The notes under the pieces were generated by a model. The model saw only the letters and a program-made list of their open reading frames with translations, did no database searches and was not told where the DNA came from. From Mucilaginibacter empetricola (lineage in GTDB: Bacteria; Bacteroidota; Bacteroidia; Sphingobacteriales; Sphingobacteriaceae), in the NCBI RefSeq assembly GCF_024808665.1, contig NZ_JANUBZ010000009.1, forward strand, positions 1-64,000: DNA of 64,000 nt. The letters are read 5' to 3'. Below are positions 8,057-17,272 of the stretch, one piece after another. Each line of letters starts with the position of its first letter. Positions within the stretch are counted from its first letter, which is position 1. A program made the translations under genes and the position numbers.

Positions 8057-8086
8057 CAAAGGTATTGATTGTAAGCTGGTTTTCAG
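8057..8086 (-). promoter_or_regulatory. Candidate small-RNA promoter
   Basis: TACCTTTG at 8064-8057 is a full -7 match. Nineteen bases upstream stands CTG (8086-8084), one base from the TTG expected at -33. Confidence 0.4.
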
Positions 8087-8142
8087 CTAAATACATTTCT
8101 TTTTACTGAATAGTGACAGAAAGCAATAAAATGTCTAGGAGG

Positions 8143-8760
8143 CTAGTGAAGTAGTCCCTTTAAGAAGATATCGGCCAATAACAGCCGCTTTTTGTGAATT
8201 TCGTCGAGGTCTTCTTTACGATGAAACATCGTTTTTTTACTGGAAACGGAGCTAACCCTAACGCCATGCAATGCATCCAGCAACAGGCTGATAATTTCGG
8301 TAGGATTTTTAACCGGATTAATATTTCCTTTTTTAGTTTCTGTGTTGATGGCGGTTACCAATAAATCAATTTCTGTCTGGTGCACCTGTTCAACAATTTG
8401 CCAGATAGCATCGGGCAAATTTTGTTCATTAAGCCTGAAAAAGTCAAAAAAGTTATAGTTGTTCACTATAAAATCATGCTGGGTATTTATTTGAAATACA
8501 AATGCTTCCTGTAAGTTGGAAAAAGTATTCACCCTTGATTGAAGTATATTTAAGTATTCGGCGGCTACTTTTTGCATTACCGCAACGTATAGCTGACTTT
8601 TATCAGGGAAATAATAATAAAGCAGTGCTTTTGACATGGACAAGTCGCCGGCAATTTCATTCATGGTTGTTTTTGAATAGCCATAATGTAAAAAGCGCTG
8701 ATGGGCTGCATCCAGAATCTTTTCTTTTTTAATGTCCTGCTGATCGGTAACGGTAATCAT
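8143..8760 (-). CDS. TetR/AcrR-family transcriptional regulator
   Basis: 205 residues. The N-terminal TetR DNA-binding domain is plain: IKKEKILDAAHQRFLHYGYSKTTMNEIAGDLSMSKALLYYYFPDKSQLYVAVM (residues about 10-62), with the recognition helix around SMSKALLYYYF. The rest is a helical ligand-binding domain (about 80-205). It is separated from the RND efflux operon by the 8881-8919 terminator and is transcribed alone, so it need not control that operon, although it is adjacent. A perfect AT-rich inverted repeat (8772-8784, TTATAT-T-ATATAA) just upstream could be its own operator. Confidence 0.85.
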   Translation of the reverse strand: MITVTDQQDIKKEKILDAAHQRFLHYGYSKTTMNEIAGDLSMSKALLYYYFPDKSQLYVAVMQKVAAEYLNILQSRVNTFSNLQEAFVFQINTQHDFIVNNYNFFDFFRLNEQNLPDAIWQIVEQVHQTEIDLLVTAINTETKKGNINPVKNPTEIISLLLDALHGVRVSSVSSKKTMFHRKEDLDEIHKKRLLLADIFLKGLLH

Positions 8761-8880
8761 TAGTGAGCGAATTATATTATATAATACCTGATAAAGCTAA
8801 AATAGGTTGCGTGGGGTTGCTGACTTTTTTAACAAATCTATCAAAATTTACAAAACTTTTTTTGTTTTAGCAACTAATAA

Positions 8881-8919
8881 AAAGAATAGCCGCTCCATAT
8901 ATTGGAACGGCTATTCTTT
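8881..8919 (-). terminator. Terminator of the RND efflux operon
   Basis: Seventeen-pair stem (8881-8897 with 8903-8919) followed on the minus strand by TTTTTATT. One pair is a G-U wobble only in minus-strand RNA. It lies about 30 bases past the permease stop. Confidence 0.8.
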
Positions 8920-8948
8920 TATTGAAGTATATTAAGCTATTATTTTAA

Positions 8949-11900
8949 TTAAACAGTAGCCGGTTCAAGTTCTTCTTCAACTATTTTTTCTTTTTTTCCA
9001 CCAAATCTATTTTTCAATCTTATCCTTATAATATACATACAAGGAACAAGTATTAGCGTAATGATGGTGGCAAATCCTAAACCGAAGATCATTGTCCATG
9101 ATAAAGGTCCCCAGAAAGCTACGTTATCGCCACCAAAATAAATATGTGGTTTAAAGTGAGTAAACAAGCCTGCAAAGTCAATATTAAAGCCTACAGCCAG
9201 CGGTATTAAGCCTAATATAGCGGCACTTGCAGTAAGTAATACAGGCGTCATACGGGTCCTGGCTGCTTCAACTACGGCATCATGAAGGTTTAATCCCTGT
9301 TCCAGCAGCATATCCGAAAACTCAACGAGCAAAATCCCATTCCGGACGACGACACCAGCCAGTGCGATGATACCTACACCCGACATTACCAACGAGAAAG
9401 TCATATGGAAAATGCTCAATCCCAGGAACACACCAATAATACTGAAGAAGATCTCGCTCAAAATAATCAACGTTTTACCAATTGAGTTAAACAGCGCCAT
9501 CAAAATAACCAATATCATCCCAAATGAAATTAACAAGGCTTTGCCAAGGAAGGCACCGGTTTCGGCCTGATCTTCCTGGGAGCCGCCCATTTTGATCGAT
9601 ACATTTTCGGGCAGTTTAAAGTTTTGGAGCGCATTTGCTATCTGCGCATTCACATCCGCAGGAGTATTCGGCTTAATTACGTTTGAGCCCAAAGTAAGTA
9701 CTCTTCTTTGTTGCTTGTGCTTAATATTATTATAAGTGTTGGTATAACGAATATCAGTAAAAGCAGAAATAGGCACTTGTCTTATTGCTCCGCCCGAAGC
9801 AAGATCACGGTAAGTGATCTTCAAGTTGCGTAACGCATCAACATTATTGCGCTGGTCTTCCTGAGCGCGTACATCTATTTCGTAATTATCCTCAGTGGTA
9901 TTCCTGAAATCAGAAGCCTTCCATCCATATATAGATGTTAAAAGAGCCTGATTAATCTGGCTGGTTGTAATGCCTTCCCTGTTTGCCCGCTCACGATCAA
10001 CGTCAAAAATAATTTCGGGCTTATCACTTTGCACGTCAGGAACAAGCTGCTCTATACCGGCTATGTTTTGTTGTTCCAGGAATTTCTTCAGCCTGCTTGC
10101 GGTATGTACCAGAGTATCCAGATTATCGCCGGCTATTTCTAAGCTCACGTCTTTCTGTACCGGTGGCCCGCTGGCTTCCTGTGTCACTGCAAGTTGTGCT
10201 CCTGGAACGCCTTGTACTGATTCTCTGATCCGTTTTAATATTGCTTTGGTGTCTTTGCCATTTCTTTTGCCAAATTCAACAAAAGCCACAGTAATTTTAC
10301 CTTTGTTATAATAGGTGCCCTGATCTTCGTCAGATGGGTCGGTTACACCAACGGATACGTTTGATATAATGGACGTAACGATATCCTTATCCGGTTCAAC
10401 TACCTGTGCAACTCTTTTTTCCAATTTGGAAACCACTTGATTGGTATAAGCCTGATCGGTACCAACAGGCATAGTTACATACACATAAGCAAAGTTTGGA
10501 TCAGCAGATGGGAATAGTTCCAGGTTAAGCTTACTTGCTATTGAAAATCCAATAGTTAAAAAGAAAAGTAATATGGTTCCTCCAAGTACCCACCATGGAC
10601 TATGTACTGCTTTTTCGAGTAAATTGGCGTACCAGGTTTGAAAACGCGGCCATGCTTTTTTCTGGAATCTGTCAATCACCTTTAACAGTACAAAATGATT
10701 GAAAAGGAATAAGAATATAATAAGCACCATAAAGTTACCGATACCAACACTGGCCATGCCACCTGCGGCAAGCAGGTAGAAAAATAAGGCTATGGCAGCG
10801 AGTATACCAGTAGTGCGCGCAGTTTTACGATCGAAAGTTTGATGATCGTGTTCGCCTTCGTGATGGGGCTTCATAAAATCAACCGCAAAAACCGGGTTCA
10901 TAATATAAGCCACAACAAGCGAAGCAAGCAAAGTAATAATCAGCGTAATTGGTAAAAAGAACATGAAGCTACCAATTAAACTGTGCCAGAAAGCTAAAGG
11001 AATAAATGGTGCCAGGGTAGTCATTGTGCCCGAAAATACCGGCATAAATACCTCACCTGCTGCAATTTTTGCCGCCTTTTTAATCGGAACTGCGCCATTA
11101 TTAAAAATACGGTGTGTATTTTCAATTACCACGATGGCATCATCCACCACTATACCCAGGGCCAACAGGAACGAGAACAATACAATCATGTTCAATGTAA
11201 ACCCTATCCAGGGCATAATTAAAAATGCTATAAAACAGGACAATGGTACCGAAAGCGCTACGAATATGGCATTGGTACTACCCATAAAGAACATTAAAAT
11301 AATTGTCACCAATATAAAACCAATAATAATAGTATTGATTAAATCATTTAACGTTGAACGCGTTTTATCTGATTGATCGCCGGTAACGGTGATACTTAAT
11401 CCTTTTGGAAAAATAGTAGCTTGTTTTTGTTTAATGAGTGAGTATATCTCATCAGAAGCCTCGATCAGGTTCTCTCCCGCTCTTTTACTTACGTTGAGCG
11501 TAATTACATTTTTAAAATTAGGATCATTAGGTGTTTTTAAGCGAGCATAACTTTTTTGATCTTGAAAAGCATCTCTTACCTGGGCAATATCACTTAAATA
11601 AATCGCCCGGCCCTGCGGATTCCTGATTACCATTGCGGCAACTTGTGCAGCACTTTTAAAATCCTCTTTAATATCCACAGCTCGTTGTTCGCCATTGGCA
11701 GTTATTGTACCGGCAGTTGAAAGTATATTTTCATTACCAATAGCCTGTATAATGTCGTTGTAACTAACCTGAGCAGCAGTCATTTTGTTGATATCTACAT
11801 TGATCTGTATGTTAGGCTCCAGTGCGCCAACCTCATCAACTTTCGAGATTTGCTTCATGCCTTCAATATCGTCTTTCAGGTTGTCTGCATACTCTTTTAG

Positions 11901-12383
11901 TTTTTTCAGATCATAATCACCAGAGATATTTACATACAATATAGGCTGATCTGCAATATTGATATCAGAAATATCAGATTCTTTTAAGTAACTGTCGTTT
12001 TGCGGAAGATCTTGTTTGGCTTTGTCAACGGCATCTTTAACATCTGTTTTAGCGTCCCTTATATTTACATCAGTATTAAACTCCGCAGTTATTACAGAAA
12101 CGTTCTGTTGTGTATTTGACGTAACTTTTTTTAAGCCTTTAAGCGATTTTAACTGCTTTTCGAGCTGACGGGTAACTAATGTTTCAATGTTTTGAGGCGA
12201 TTGGCCTTGATAATACGTCGTTACATAAATTTTCGGAATAGCAATATCCGGAAAGTTTTCTTTTGGCAAACTGTAGTAGGATGAAAATCCCAACACTACA
12301 AGTAAGAACATCAGTACATATACTGCCCGCTTGTTATCAATGGCCCAACTTGAGGGCCCAAATTCTTTTTCCTGGTCTTTCAT
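8949..12383 (-). CDS. RND-type efflux permease (AcrB/MexB superfamily)
   Basis: 1144 residues, slightly longer than usual (about 1030-1060). It starts with a cytoplasmic tail and membrane segment 1 (RAVYVLMFLLVVLGFSSYY), then PKENFPDIAIPKIYVTTYYQG, the typical porter-domain entry. The second half repeats the plan. Segment 4 has the proton-relay pair in LGIVVDDAIVVIENTHR (Asp near 412). A His-rich cytoplasmic stretch (HHEGEHDHQ near 505) and extra membrane segments at about 525-575 explain part of the extra length. It pumps substrates across the inner membrane through the MFP and TolC proteins encoded just before it (19-base gap). Hydrophobe/amphiphile efflux is likelier than metal efflux, but the substrate is not known. 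Confidence 0.9.
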   Translation of the reverse strand: MKDQEKEFGPSSWAIDNKRAVYVLMFLLVVLGFSSYYSLPKENFPDIAIPKIYVTTYYQGQSPQNIETLVTRQLEKQLKSLKGLKKVTSNTQQNVSVITAEFNTDVNIRDAKTDVKDAVDKAKQDLPQNDSYLKESDISDINIADQPILYVNISGDYDLKKLKEYADNLKDDIEGMKQISKVDEVGALEPNIQINVDINKMTAAQVSYNDIIQAIGNENILSTAGTITANGEQRAVDIKEDFKSAAQVAAMVIRNPQGRAIYLSDIAQVRDAFQDQKSYARLKTPNDPNFKNVITLNVSKRAGENLIEASDEIYSLIKQKQATIFPKGLSITVTGDQSDKTRSTLNDLINTIIIGFILVTIILMFFMGSTNAIFVALSVPLSCFIAFLIMPWIGFTLNMIVLFSFLLALGIVVDDAIVVIENTHRIFNNGAVPIKKAAKIAAGEVFMPVFSGTMTTLAPFIPLAFWHSLIGSFMFFLPITLIITLLASLVVAYIMNPVFAVDFMKPHHEGEHDHQTFDRKTARTTGILAAIALFFYLLAAGGMASVGIGNFMVLIIFLFLFNHFVLLKVIDRFQKKAWPRFQTWYANLLEKAVHSPWWVLGGTILLFFLTIGFSIASKLNLELFPSADPNFAYVYVTMPVGTDQAYTNQVVSKLEKRVAQVVEPDKDIVTSIISNVSVGVTDPSDEDQGTYYNKGKITVAFVEFGKRNGKDTKAILKRIRESVQGVPGAQLAVTQEASGPPVQKDVSLEIAGDNLDTLVHTASRLKKFLEQQNIAGIEQLVPDVQSDKPEIIFDVDRERANREGITTSQINQALLTSIYGWKASDFRNTTEDNYEIDVRAQEDQRNNVDALRNLKITYRDLASGGAIRQVPISAFTDIRYTNTYNNIKHKQQRRVLTLGSNVIKPNTPADVNAQIANALQNFKLPENVSIKMGGSQEDQAETGAFLGKALLISFGMILVILMALFNSIGKTLIILSEIFFSIIGVFLGLSIFHMTFSLVMSGVGIIALAGVVVRNGILLVEFSDMLLEQGLNLHDAVVEAARTRMTPVLLTASAAILGLIPLAVGFNIDFAGLFTHFKPHIYFGGDNVAFWGPLSWTMIFGLGFATIITLILVPCMYIIRIRLKNRFGGKKEKIVEEELEPATV

Positions 12384-12402
12384 TTTAACTCAGTTTATAT
12401 AA

Positions 12403-13503
12403 TTAATTACCAGCTTGTAATATTCTTACCTTGTCGCCGTCGCTTAATTCGCTGGCGCCTTCGGTTATCACCTGGTCGCCAACAGCAAGGCCCGATTTTA
12501 TTTCGGTTAAGTTGTTTGAGGTTGCGCCTCCTGTAATGTTTTTACGTTTTGCAAAACCGTTTACACTTACATAAACATAATCGCCTTCGTCTGATTTCTG
12601 GATGCTGTTTAACGGAACTACAATAGCATTGTGTCTTGCATAGTTTGCAACCTTCACAACAGCAGTCATGTTAGGACGAAACTCTTTATTTTGAGGTAGT
12701 TGAACCTCAATGCCAAAACTGCGTGAATTAGGGTCGATAACTTTAGCAGCAAAGGTAACTCTCGTTTTTAATGAATCGTCAACATCCGGGAAAACAATCA
12801 AAACGCTGTCACCCTGATTAACACTGCCTGAATATGATTCTGGCACATCTGCCTTAACTTTTAAATAGTTAGCGTTTACAATACGTATGCCTGCAGACCC
12901 TGGCTGCGCTATCTGACCCAACTTAAGATCCATTTGGTCAACAGTACCATTTATTGGCGATACAATACGATAAAGATCAGCCTGCTGACGTAAAGAAGCA
13001 ACTTGTTTTATAGAGCTTTGCAAAGCTGTTTGAGCCTGTAAAAATTGCACCTCGGTACCAATTTTCTGATCCCAAAGGTTTTTCTGACGTTCAAATAACG
13101 TACGGTTTAAATTAACCTGCGTTTCTGCCTGCGCTATGTTTTGTACTAAAACACTATTATCTAATTGCACTAAAACCTGTCCTTTTGTAACCACTTGTCC
13201 TGGCTTCACATAAATGGCAGTGATAGAACCGGCAGACTGAGGGTAAGCAGTAACATTCTCTAATGCATCTACCCGGCCTTGTATCTGTACATAATTAGTA
13301 AAGTTGCTTGCTTTAATAGTAAAAGCACTTACATCGGTTGTTTTTACAGAGTCTTTTTTACCAACTTCTGCTTGTAATTTTGTGATTTGTGAATTGATAT
13401 CTGCTTCCTGTTTTTTCAGATCAGCTAACTCCGCAGCTTTATCTTTAGGTTTACTGCAAGCCGCCAGTGTCAGTATTGCCGAAATGTATATTAGTTTTTT
13501 CAT
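12403..13503 (-). CDS. RND efflux periplasmic adaptor (membrane fusion protein)
   Basis: 366 residues, a lipoprotein (lipobox LTLAAC at Cys16). A coiled coil follows at about 22-50. The biotinyl/lipoyl half-motifs stand before and after the alpha-hairpin: ITAIYVKPGQVVTKGQVLVQLDNS near 92-115 and YRIVSPINGTVDQMDLKLGQIAQPG near 178-202. Then come the beta-barrel and membrane-proximal domains (KNITGGATSNNLTEIKSGLAVGDQVI). It links the permease to the TolC channel. It sits between tolC (41-base gap) and the permease gene in one operon. Confidence 0.9.
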   Translation of the reverse strand: MKKLIYISAILTLAACSKPKDKAAELADLKKQEADINSQITKLQAEVGKKDSVKTTDVSAFTIKASNFTNYVQIQGRVDALENVTAYPQSAGSITAIYVKPGQVVTKGQVLVQLDNSVLVQNIAQAETQVNLNRTLFERQKNLWDQKIGTEVQFLQAQTALQSSIKQVASLRQQADLYRIVSPINGTVDQMDLKLGQIAQPGSAGIRIVNANYLKVKADVPESYSGSVNQGDSVLIVFPDVDDSLKTRVTFAAKVIDPNSRSFGIEVQLPQNKEFRPNMTAVVKVANYARHNAIVVPLNSIQKSDEGDYVYVSVNGFAKRKNITGGATSNNLTEIKSGLAVGDQVITEGASELSDGDKVRILQAGN

Positions 13504-13544
13504 ATCTTTTTTACTCTTTATATGCTGTTATTGTAAGGTTATAA

Positions 13545-14891
13545 TTATTTAATGCGTCCGTATGCCTGGTCTAAATCAACTTTAGATACCAAGGCGTTAT
13601 AAAGGCCCTGTATATACAAATTATCAGCCTCACGTACGGAAGTTTGTGCTTGTGTAACCTCTATACTTGAACCAACACCCTGTTCGTATTTGATTTTTGA
13701 TACGCGCAGAATTTCGTTTGCTAAAGCCATATTCTTTTTTTGGTCATTAAGCGTTTGTAAACCATTTACGTACGATGTTCTGGCCTGGCTGATCTGTAGG
13801 TTGATATTGTTTTTCATATCATACAAATCATTTTCAGATTTTAACACCGTGATTTGTGATTGCTTTAACTGATTGCTATGCTGAAACCCAGTAAAAATGG
13901 GCACAGTTAACGAAAGCCCAACATAGCTGGAAGGAAAATTAGTGCCATACAAGCTTCCGAAATTGTTATTTTGATAAGAAGGCGAATAATTTGCATTTGC
14001 AGTTAATTTGGGTAGAAATTGGCCTTTTTTCAGTTTTACATCATATTCGTTCAATTTCTTTTGTGTTTCCAATAAGCCATATTCAATACGCTGATGATAA
14101 ACAGTTGTATCATTTGCTGCTTCAGCACCGGTTGCATCTAGTTGAACATCTTCTAACTTATCCCTGAGGGTTAATTGCCTGTCAATCGGCATACCCATCT
14201 GAAATTTTAATAACTGATAATCGAACGCTAGTGTACGGATAGTGTTTTCTTTACTGGTAATTAATGAGTTATATTGATATACAATACGGTCAACATCTAT
14301 TTTCTCAACCACCCCCTGTTTGTTACGGGCAATAGTTTCATCCATTTGTTGTTTTATTTCATCAATATTGGCCTGTGTTAATTTTAAATCTTCAATACCA
14401 ACTAATACCAGATAGTATGCCTTAGTAACGCCTACGCTTGCTGCAATTTTTGACCGGGTATAACTACGATCGTACAATTGCTGATATGTTTTGCGCCCTT
14501 GCAATCCAACTATATAACTTGGGTCAAATAAGATCTGGCTGGCAGTTACCGATAGTGTTGATTGATAGGTGACACCAAATTTTAATTTTACGTTACCTTG
14601 CTGCCCTATAAATGACCCCGGAATTAAGGTGGTTGGTATTATAAGGTAATCAAAAAAGTTAGCCGAACCGTTTACCTGTGGTAAACCCTGGCCAATAATT
14701 TCTTTTACATGGTATTCGGCACTTTTAACATCAAGGTTTGCATTAATAACGTCGTGCTGATGATTGTAGGCGTAATTCACGCAATCAGCCACCGTAAAGT
14801 TGTAGGTGCCGGTATCCTGAACCGCTTGTTGTGCCTGACTTTGCAGAGCCATTGTACACAGTATGGAAGCTATTAGTAATTTATATTTCAT
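13545..14891 (-). CDS. TolC-family outer-membrane efflux protein
   Basis: 448 residues with a signal peptide (cut after QSQAQ near residue 20). The repeated long-helix pattern (FTVADCVNYAYNHQHDVINANLDVKSAEYHVKEI near 28-60; then GVEDLKLTQANIDEIKQQMDETIARNKQGVVEKIDVDRIVYQY) and the C-terminal half-repeat (NEILRVSKIKYEQGVGSSIEVTQAQTSVREAD) are those of the outer membrane efflux protein family. It forms the exit channel of the efflux pump. The gene lies 99 bases after the TetR gene and begins the structural part of the operon. Confidence 0.9.
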   Translation of the reverse strand: MKYKLLIASILCTMALQSQAQQAVQDTGTYNFTVADCVNYAYNHQHDVINANLDVKSAEYHVKEIIGQGLPQVNGSANFFDYLIIPTTLIPGSFIGQQGNVKLKFGVTYQSTLSVTASQILFDPSYIVGLQGRKTYQQLYDRSYTRSKIAASVGVTKAYYLVLVGIEDLKLTQANIDEIKQQMDETIARNKQGVVEKIDVDRIVYQYNSLITSKENTIRTLAFDYQLLKFQMGMPIDRQLTLRDKLEDVQLDATGAEAANDTTVYHQRIEYGLLETQKKLNEYDVKLKKGQFLPKLTANANYSPSYQNNNFGSLYGTNFPSSYVGLSLTVPIFTGFQHSNQLKQSQITVLKSENDLYDMKNNINLQISQARTSYVNGLQTLNDQKKNMALANEILRVSKIKYEQGVGSSIEVTQAQTSVREADNLYIQGLYNALVSKVDLDQAYGRIK

Positions 14892-14990
14892 TTTAATTGG
14901 TTGTATTTTTTGTTATATCGATTTAAAATCATTGAATTGGACATCACCATCAAAATAATGGATGGTAAGTGACAGCCCTATGTCAACAAT

Positions 14991-15602
14991 TTATTCATCA
15001 TTAATATTTTTATATTGATTAAGTAGTTTATATCCTTTTAAGGTACAAATGCCGTAGTTAAAATGTTCATTAAACTGCTGTTGCACTGTCCATGTATTAA
15101 ACTCGGCTACCGGGAAAACGGTTGAATTAAATCCGAGCTCCACCTGGTTCATGCGCATCCGGGCTATTATTTTAACATCAATATCTGGTCTGATGTAACC
15201 TTGTTTAATTCCTTTGGTTAATAGCTCTTCCAGCGTATGTACCATCACACTCGATTTAAAGTTTTGAAACTGCTTCCATGCGTCGGGATGATATTTTTGC
15301 ATATCATGAATAACAATCGGATTAATTCTTGAAAATATTTCTTCCGAACATTTCATCATATTAATCATCTCTTCAATCACATTGTTTGATTTGCTGATGA
15401 TATCTGCCATCTGCTCCTCGTCTTCTTTCAGCTTTTTTTCCGTTAAAGCTATCACCAACTCATTCTTATCCTTAAAAAACTGGTAGATGGTTTTTTTCGA
15501 CATACCCAAATGCCTGGCTATATCATCCATCGTAACGCTTTTGATCCCGGCTGTTAAAAACAGCTCTTCTCCACCTTGAATTATTCTTTCTGTTTGAACC
15601 AT
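14991..15602 (-). CDS. TetR/AcrR-family regulator of the RND operon
   Basis: 203 residues. The TetR HTH is at residues about 5-58 (EELFLTAGIKSVTMDDIARHLGMSKKTIYQFFKDKNELV). The C-terminal domain is helical with the usual low conservation. It is the first gene of a likely four-gene operon (tetR-tolC-MFP-RND), so it is expected to repress this operon and be autoregulated. The start region overlaps a 17-base palindrome (15602-15618) that sits over the promoter; an inducer would release it. The ATG is 15600-15602. Confidence 0.85.
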   Translation of the reverse strand: MVQTERIIQGGEELFLTAGIKSVTMDDIARHLGMSKKTIYQFFKDKNELVIALTEKKLKEDEEQMADIISKSNNVIEEMINMMKCSEEIFSRINPIVIHDMQKYHPDAWKQFQNFKSSVMVHTLEELLTKGIKQGYIRPDIDVKIIARMRMNQVELGFNSTVFPVAEFNTWTVQQQFNEHFNYGICTLKGYKLLNQYKNINDE

Positions 15603-15618
15603 TGACTTGATTGGTCAA
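15602..15618 (-). promoter_or_regulatory. Palindromic operator of the TetR/efflux operon
   Basis: TTGAC-N7-GTCAA at the tetR start. It covers the start codon, the predicted transcript start (near 15611) and the last bases of the -7 box, which is a repressor position. The arms fit the size of TetR-family operators. Confidence 0.5.
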
Positions 15619-15646
15619 AACTATGGAAACATTTTTAGATTTCAAA
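15616..15646 (-). promoter_or_regulatory. Consensus Bacteroidota promoter of the efflux operon
   Basis: TTTG (15646-15643), 19 bases, TAGTTTTG (15623-15616): an exact match to TTTG-N19-TAnnTTTG. The leader to the tetR ATG would be about 9 bases. Confidence 0.65.
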
Positions 15647-15797
15647 GTTTCCATCGAAAAAAACAACCCCAGCCAAAATTATTTTTTTAACCTTATAATT
15701 TTGGTGTGTGATAACGCCATTATCAAGGGTGTTTTGCGCCAGCGTGTTCATTTTAAAGCCTTTGTACTTAAGCCTCCTAAAACTTCCGCTTATTTGT

Positions 15798-15805
15798 TAC
15801 CTTTG
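15798..15805 (+). promoter_or_regulatory. -7 promoter element of purB
   Basis: TACCTTTG is a full TAnnTTTG match 18 bases before the purB ATG. No clear TTG stands at the right distance upstream. Leader about 13 bases. Confidence 0.5.
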
Positions 15806-15822
15806 CGAAAATTAAGAACATA

Positions 15823-17166
15823 ATGACTTTAACGCCGCTTTCAGCAATATCGCCCATTGATGGCCGTTACCGTAATACAACTGCGGAACTTGGCCTGTAC
15901 TTTTCAGAATTCGCCCTGATAAAGTACCGGGTATTTGTAGAAATAGAATATTTTATCGCTTTATGCGAGCATCCATTGCCACAATTACAAAGCTTTGATA
16001 AAAATGTAGCGGAAAAGTTACGCGATATTTATAAAAATTTCAACGAAGCTGATGCCGAAAGTATTAAGCTGATAGAAAAAACTACCAACCATGATGTTAA
16101 AGCTGTTGAGTATTTTATTAAAAAAGAGTTTGATAAATTAGGACTTGAGCAGTATAAGGAATTTATCCATTTTGGTTTAACTTCCCAGGATATAAATAAT
16201 ACCGCCATCCCCTATACCGTTAAACTGGCGCTGAATAATACTTATTACCCGGCTATTAATGAGCTGATTGATATATTGAAGAAATACGCCGCCGATTGGA
16301 AAAATGTATCTATGCTGGCTCATACCCATGGGCAACCGGCTTCTCCAAGCCGATTGGGAAAAGAGATCCAGGTTTTTATTGAGCGTTTGGAAAATCAATT
16401 GAACCTGTTGAAGCCTATACCCTATTCGGCCAAATTTGGCGGCGCTACGGGCAATTTCAATGCACACAATATAGGTTACCCTCAAATTGACTGGAAGGCG
16501 TTTGGTAATAATTTTGTAAACAATATTTTAGGGTTAAACAGATCGCAATTCACCACGCAGATTGAGCATTATGACAATTTTGCTGCGCAATGCGATGCTT
16601 TAAAAAGAATCAACAATATATTGATTGACCTTGACCGGGATATGTGGGCCTATATTTCCATGAATTATTTTAAGCAGAAAATAAAGGAAGGTGAAATAGG
16701 CTCATCGGCTATGCCGCATAAGGTTAACCCTATCGATTTTGAAAACTCCGAAGGTAACCTGGGTATCGCCAATGCATTGTTTGAACATTTTGCCGCCAAA
16801 TTGCCTATTTCGAGATTGCAGCGCGATTTAACTGATTCTACCGTGTTACGTAACGTTGGGGTGCCGGTTGCACATACACTTATTGCTATTAAATCAACCA
16901 TCAAAGGATTAAACAAACTGTTATTGAATCAGGATGTGTTAAATGCTGACTTGGAAGCTAACTGGGCAGTAGTTGCCGAGGCTATTCAAACCATATTGCG
17001 CAGGGAAGGTTATCCTAACCCTTACGAAGCACTTAAGGAGCTTACCCGCACCAACCATAAGGTTAACGCACAAACCATCGCTGATTTTGTTGATGGGTTG
17101 AATGTGAGCAGTGCAATTAAAGAAGAGATTAAAAGAATTACGCCTGCAAACTACACCGGCATTTAA
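15823..17166 (+). CDS. purB: Adenylosuccinate lyase
   Basis: 447 residues, in the usual range. It catalyses two purine steps: cleavage of SAICAR to AICAR and of adenylosuccinate to AMP, each releasing fumarate. Fumarase/aspartase-superfamily motifs are present: GLTSQDINNTA (118-128), HTHGQPASP (167-175) and the flexible signature SSAMPHKVNP (294-303) with the catalytic Ser. It is a cytosolic homotetramer in the family. It is monocistronic on the plus strand, with its own -7 box 18 bases upstream. Confidence 0.97.
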   Translation: MTLTPLSAISPIDGRYRNTTAELGLYFSEFALIKYRVFVEIEYFIALCEHPLPQLQSFDKNVAEKLRDIYKNFNEADAESIKLIEKTTNHDVKAVEYFIKKEFDKLGLEQYKEFIHFGLTSQDINNTAIPYTVKLALNNTYYPAINELIDILKKYAADWKNVSMLAHTHGQPASPSRLGKEIQVFIERLENQLNLLKPIPYSAKFGGATGNFNAHNIGYPQIDWKAFGNNFVNNILGLNRSQFTTQIEHYDNFAAQCDALKRINNILIDLDRDMWAYISMNYFKQKIKEGEIGSSAMPHKVNPIDFENSEGNLGIANALFEHFAAKLPISRLQRDLTDSTVLRNVGVPVAHTLIAIKSTIKGLNKLLLNQDVLNADLEANWAVVAEAIQTILRREGYPNPYEALKELTRTNHKVNAQTIADFVDGLNVSSAIKEEIKRITPANYTGI

Positions 17167-17237
17167 TTGCTTATATTTAACAAAGTCACCTACACGTCAA
17201 AACAATACAATAAGGGTACAATAACCAAAAACCTATC

Positions 17238-17245
17238 TAAATTTG
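17238..17245 (+). promoter_or_regulatory. -7 promoter element of the Nfu gene
   Basis: TAAATTTG matches TAnnTTTG; the predicted leader is about 23 bases. No TTG at the expected -33 distance. Confidence 0.4.
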
Positions 17246-17272
17246 TGATTGATATATTAATTAAAAAATAAG

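Noticed and set aside
13531..13553. TGTAAGG-N16-CGTC on the plus strand, like the ECF motif
   Set aside because: It faces into the MFP-TolC operon on the wrong strand, lacks CGAC, and partly overlaps coding DNA.
15611..15823. 70-codon plus-strand frame before purB
   Set aside because: It runs through the efflux promoter and the purB -7 box and has no SD or motif.
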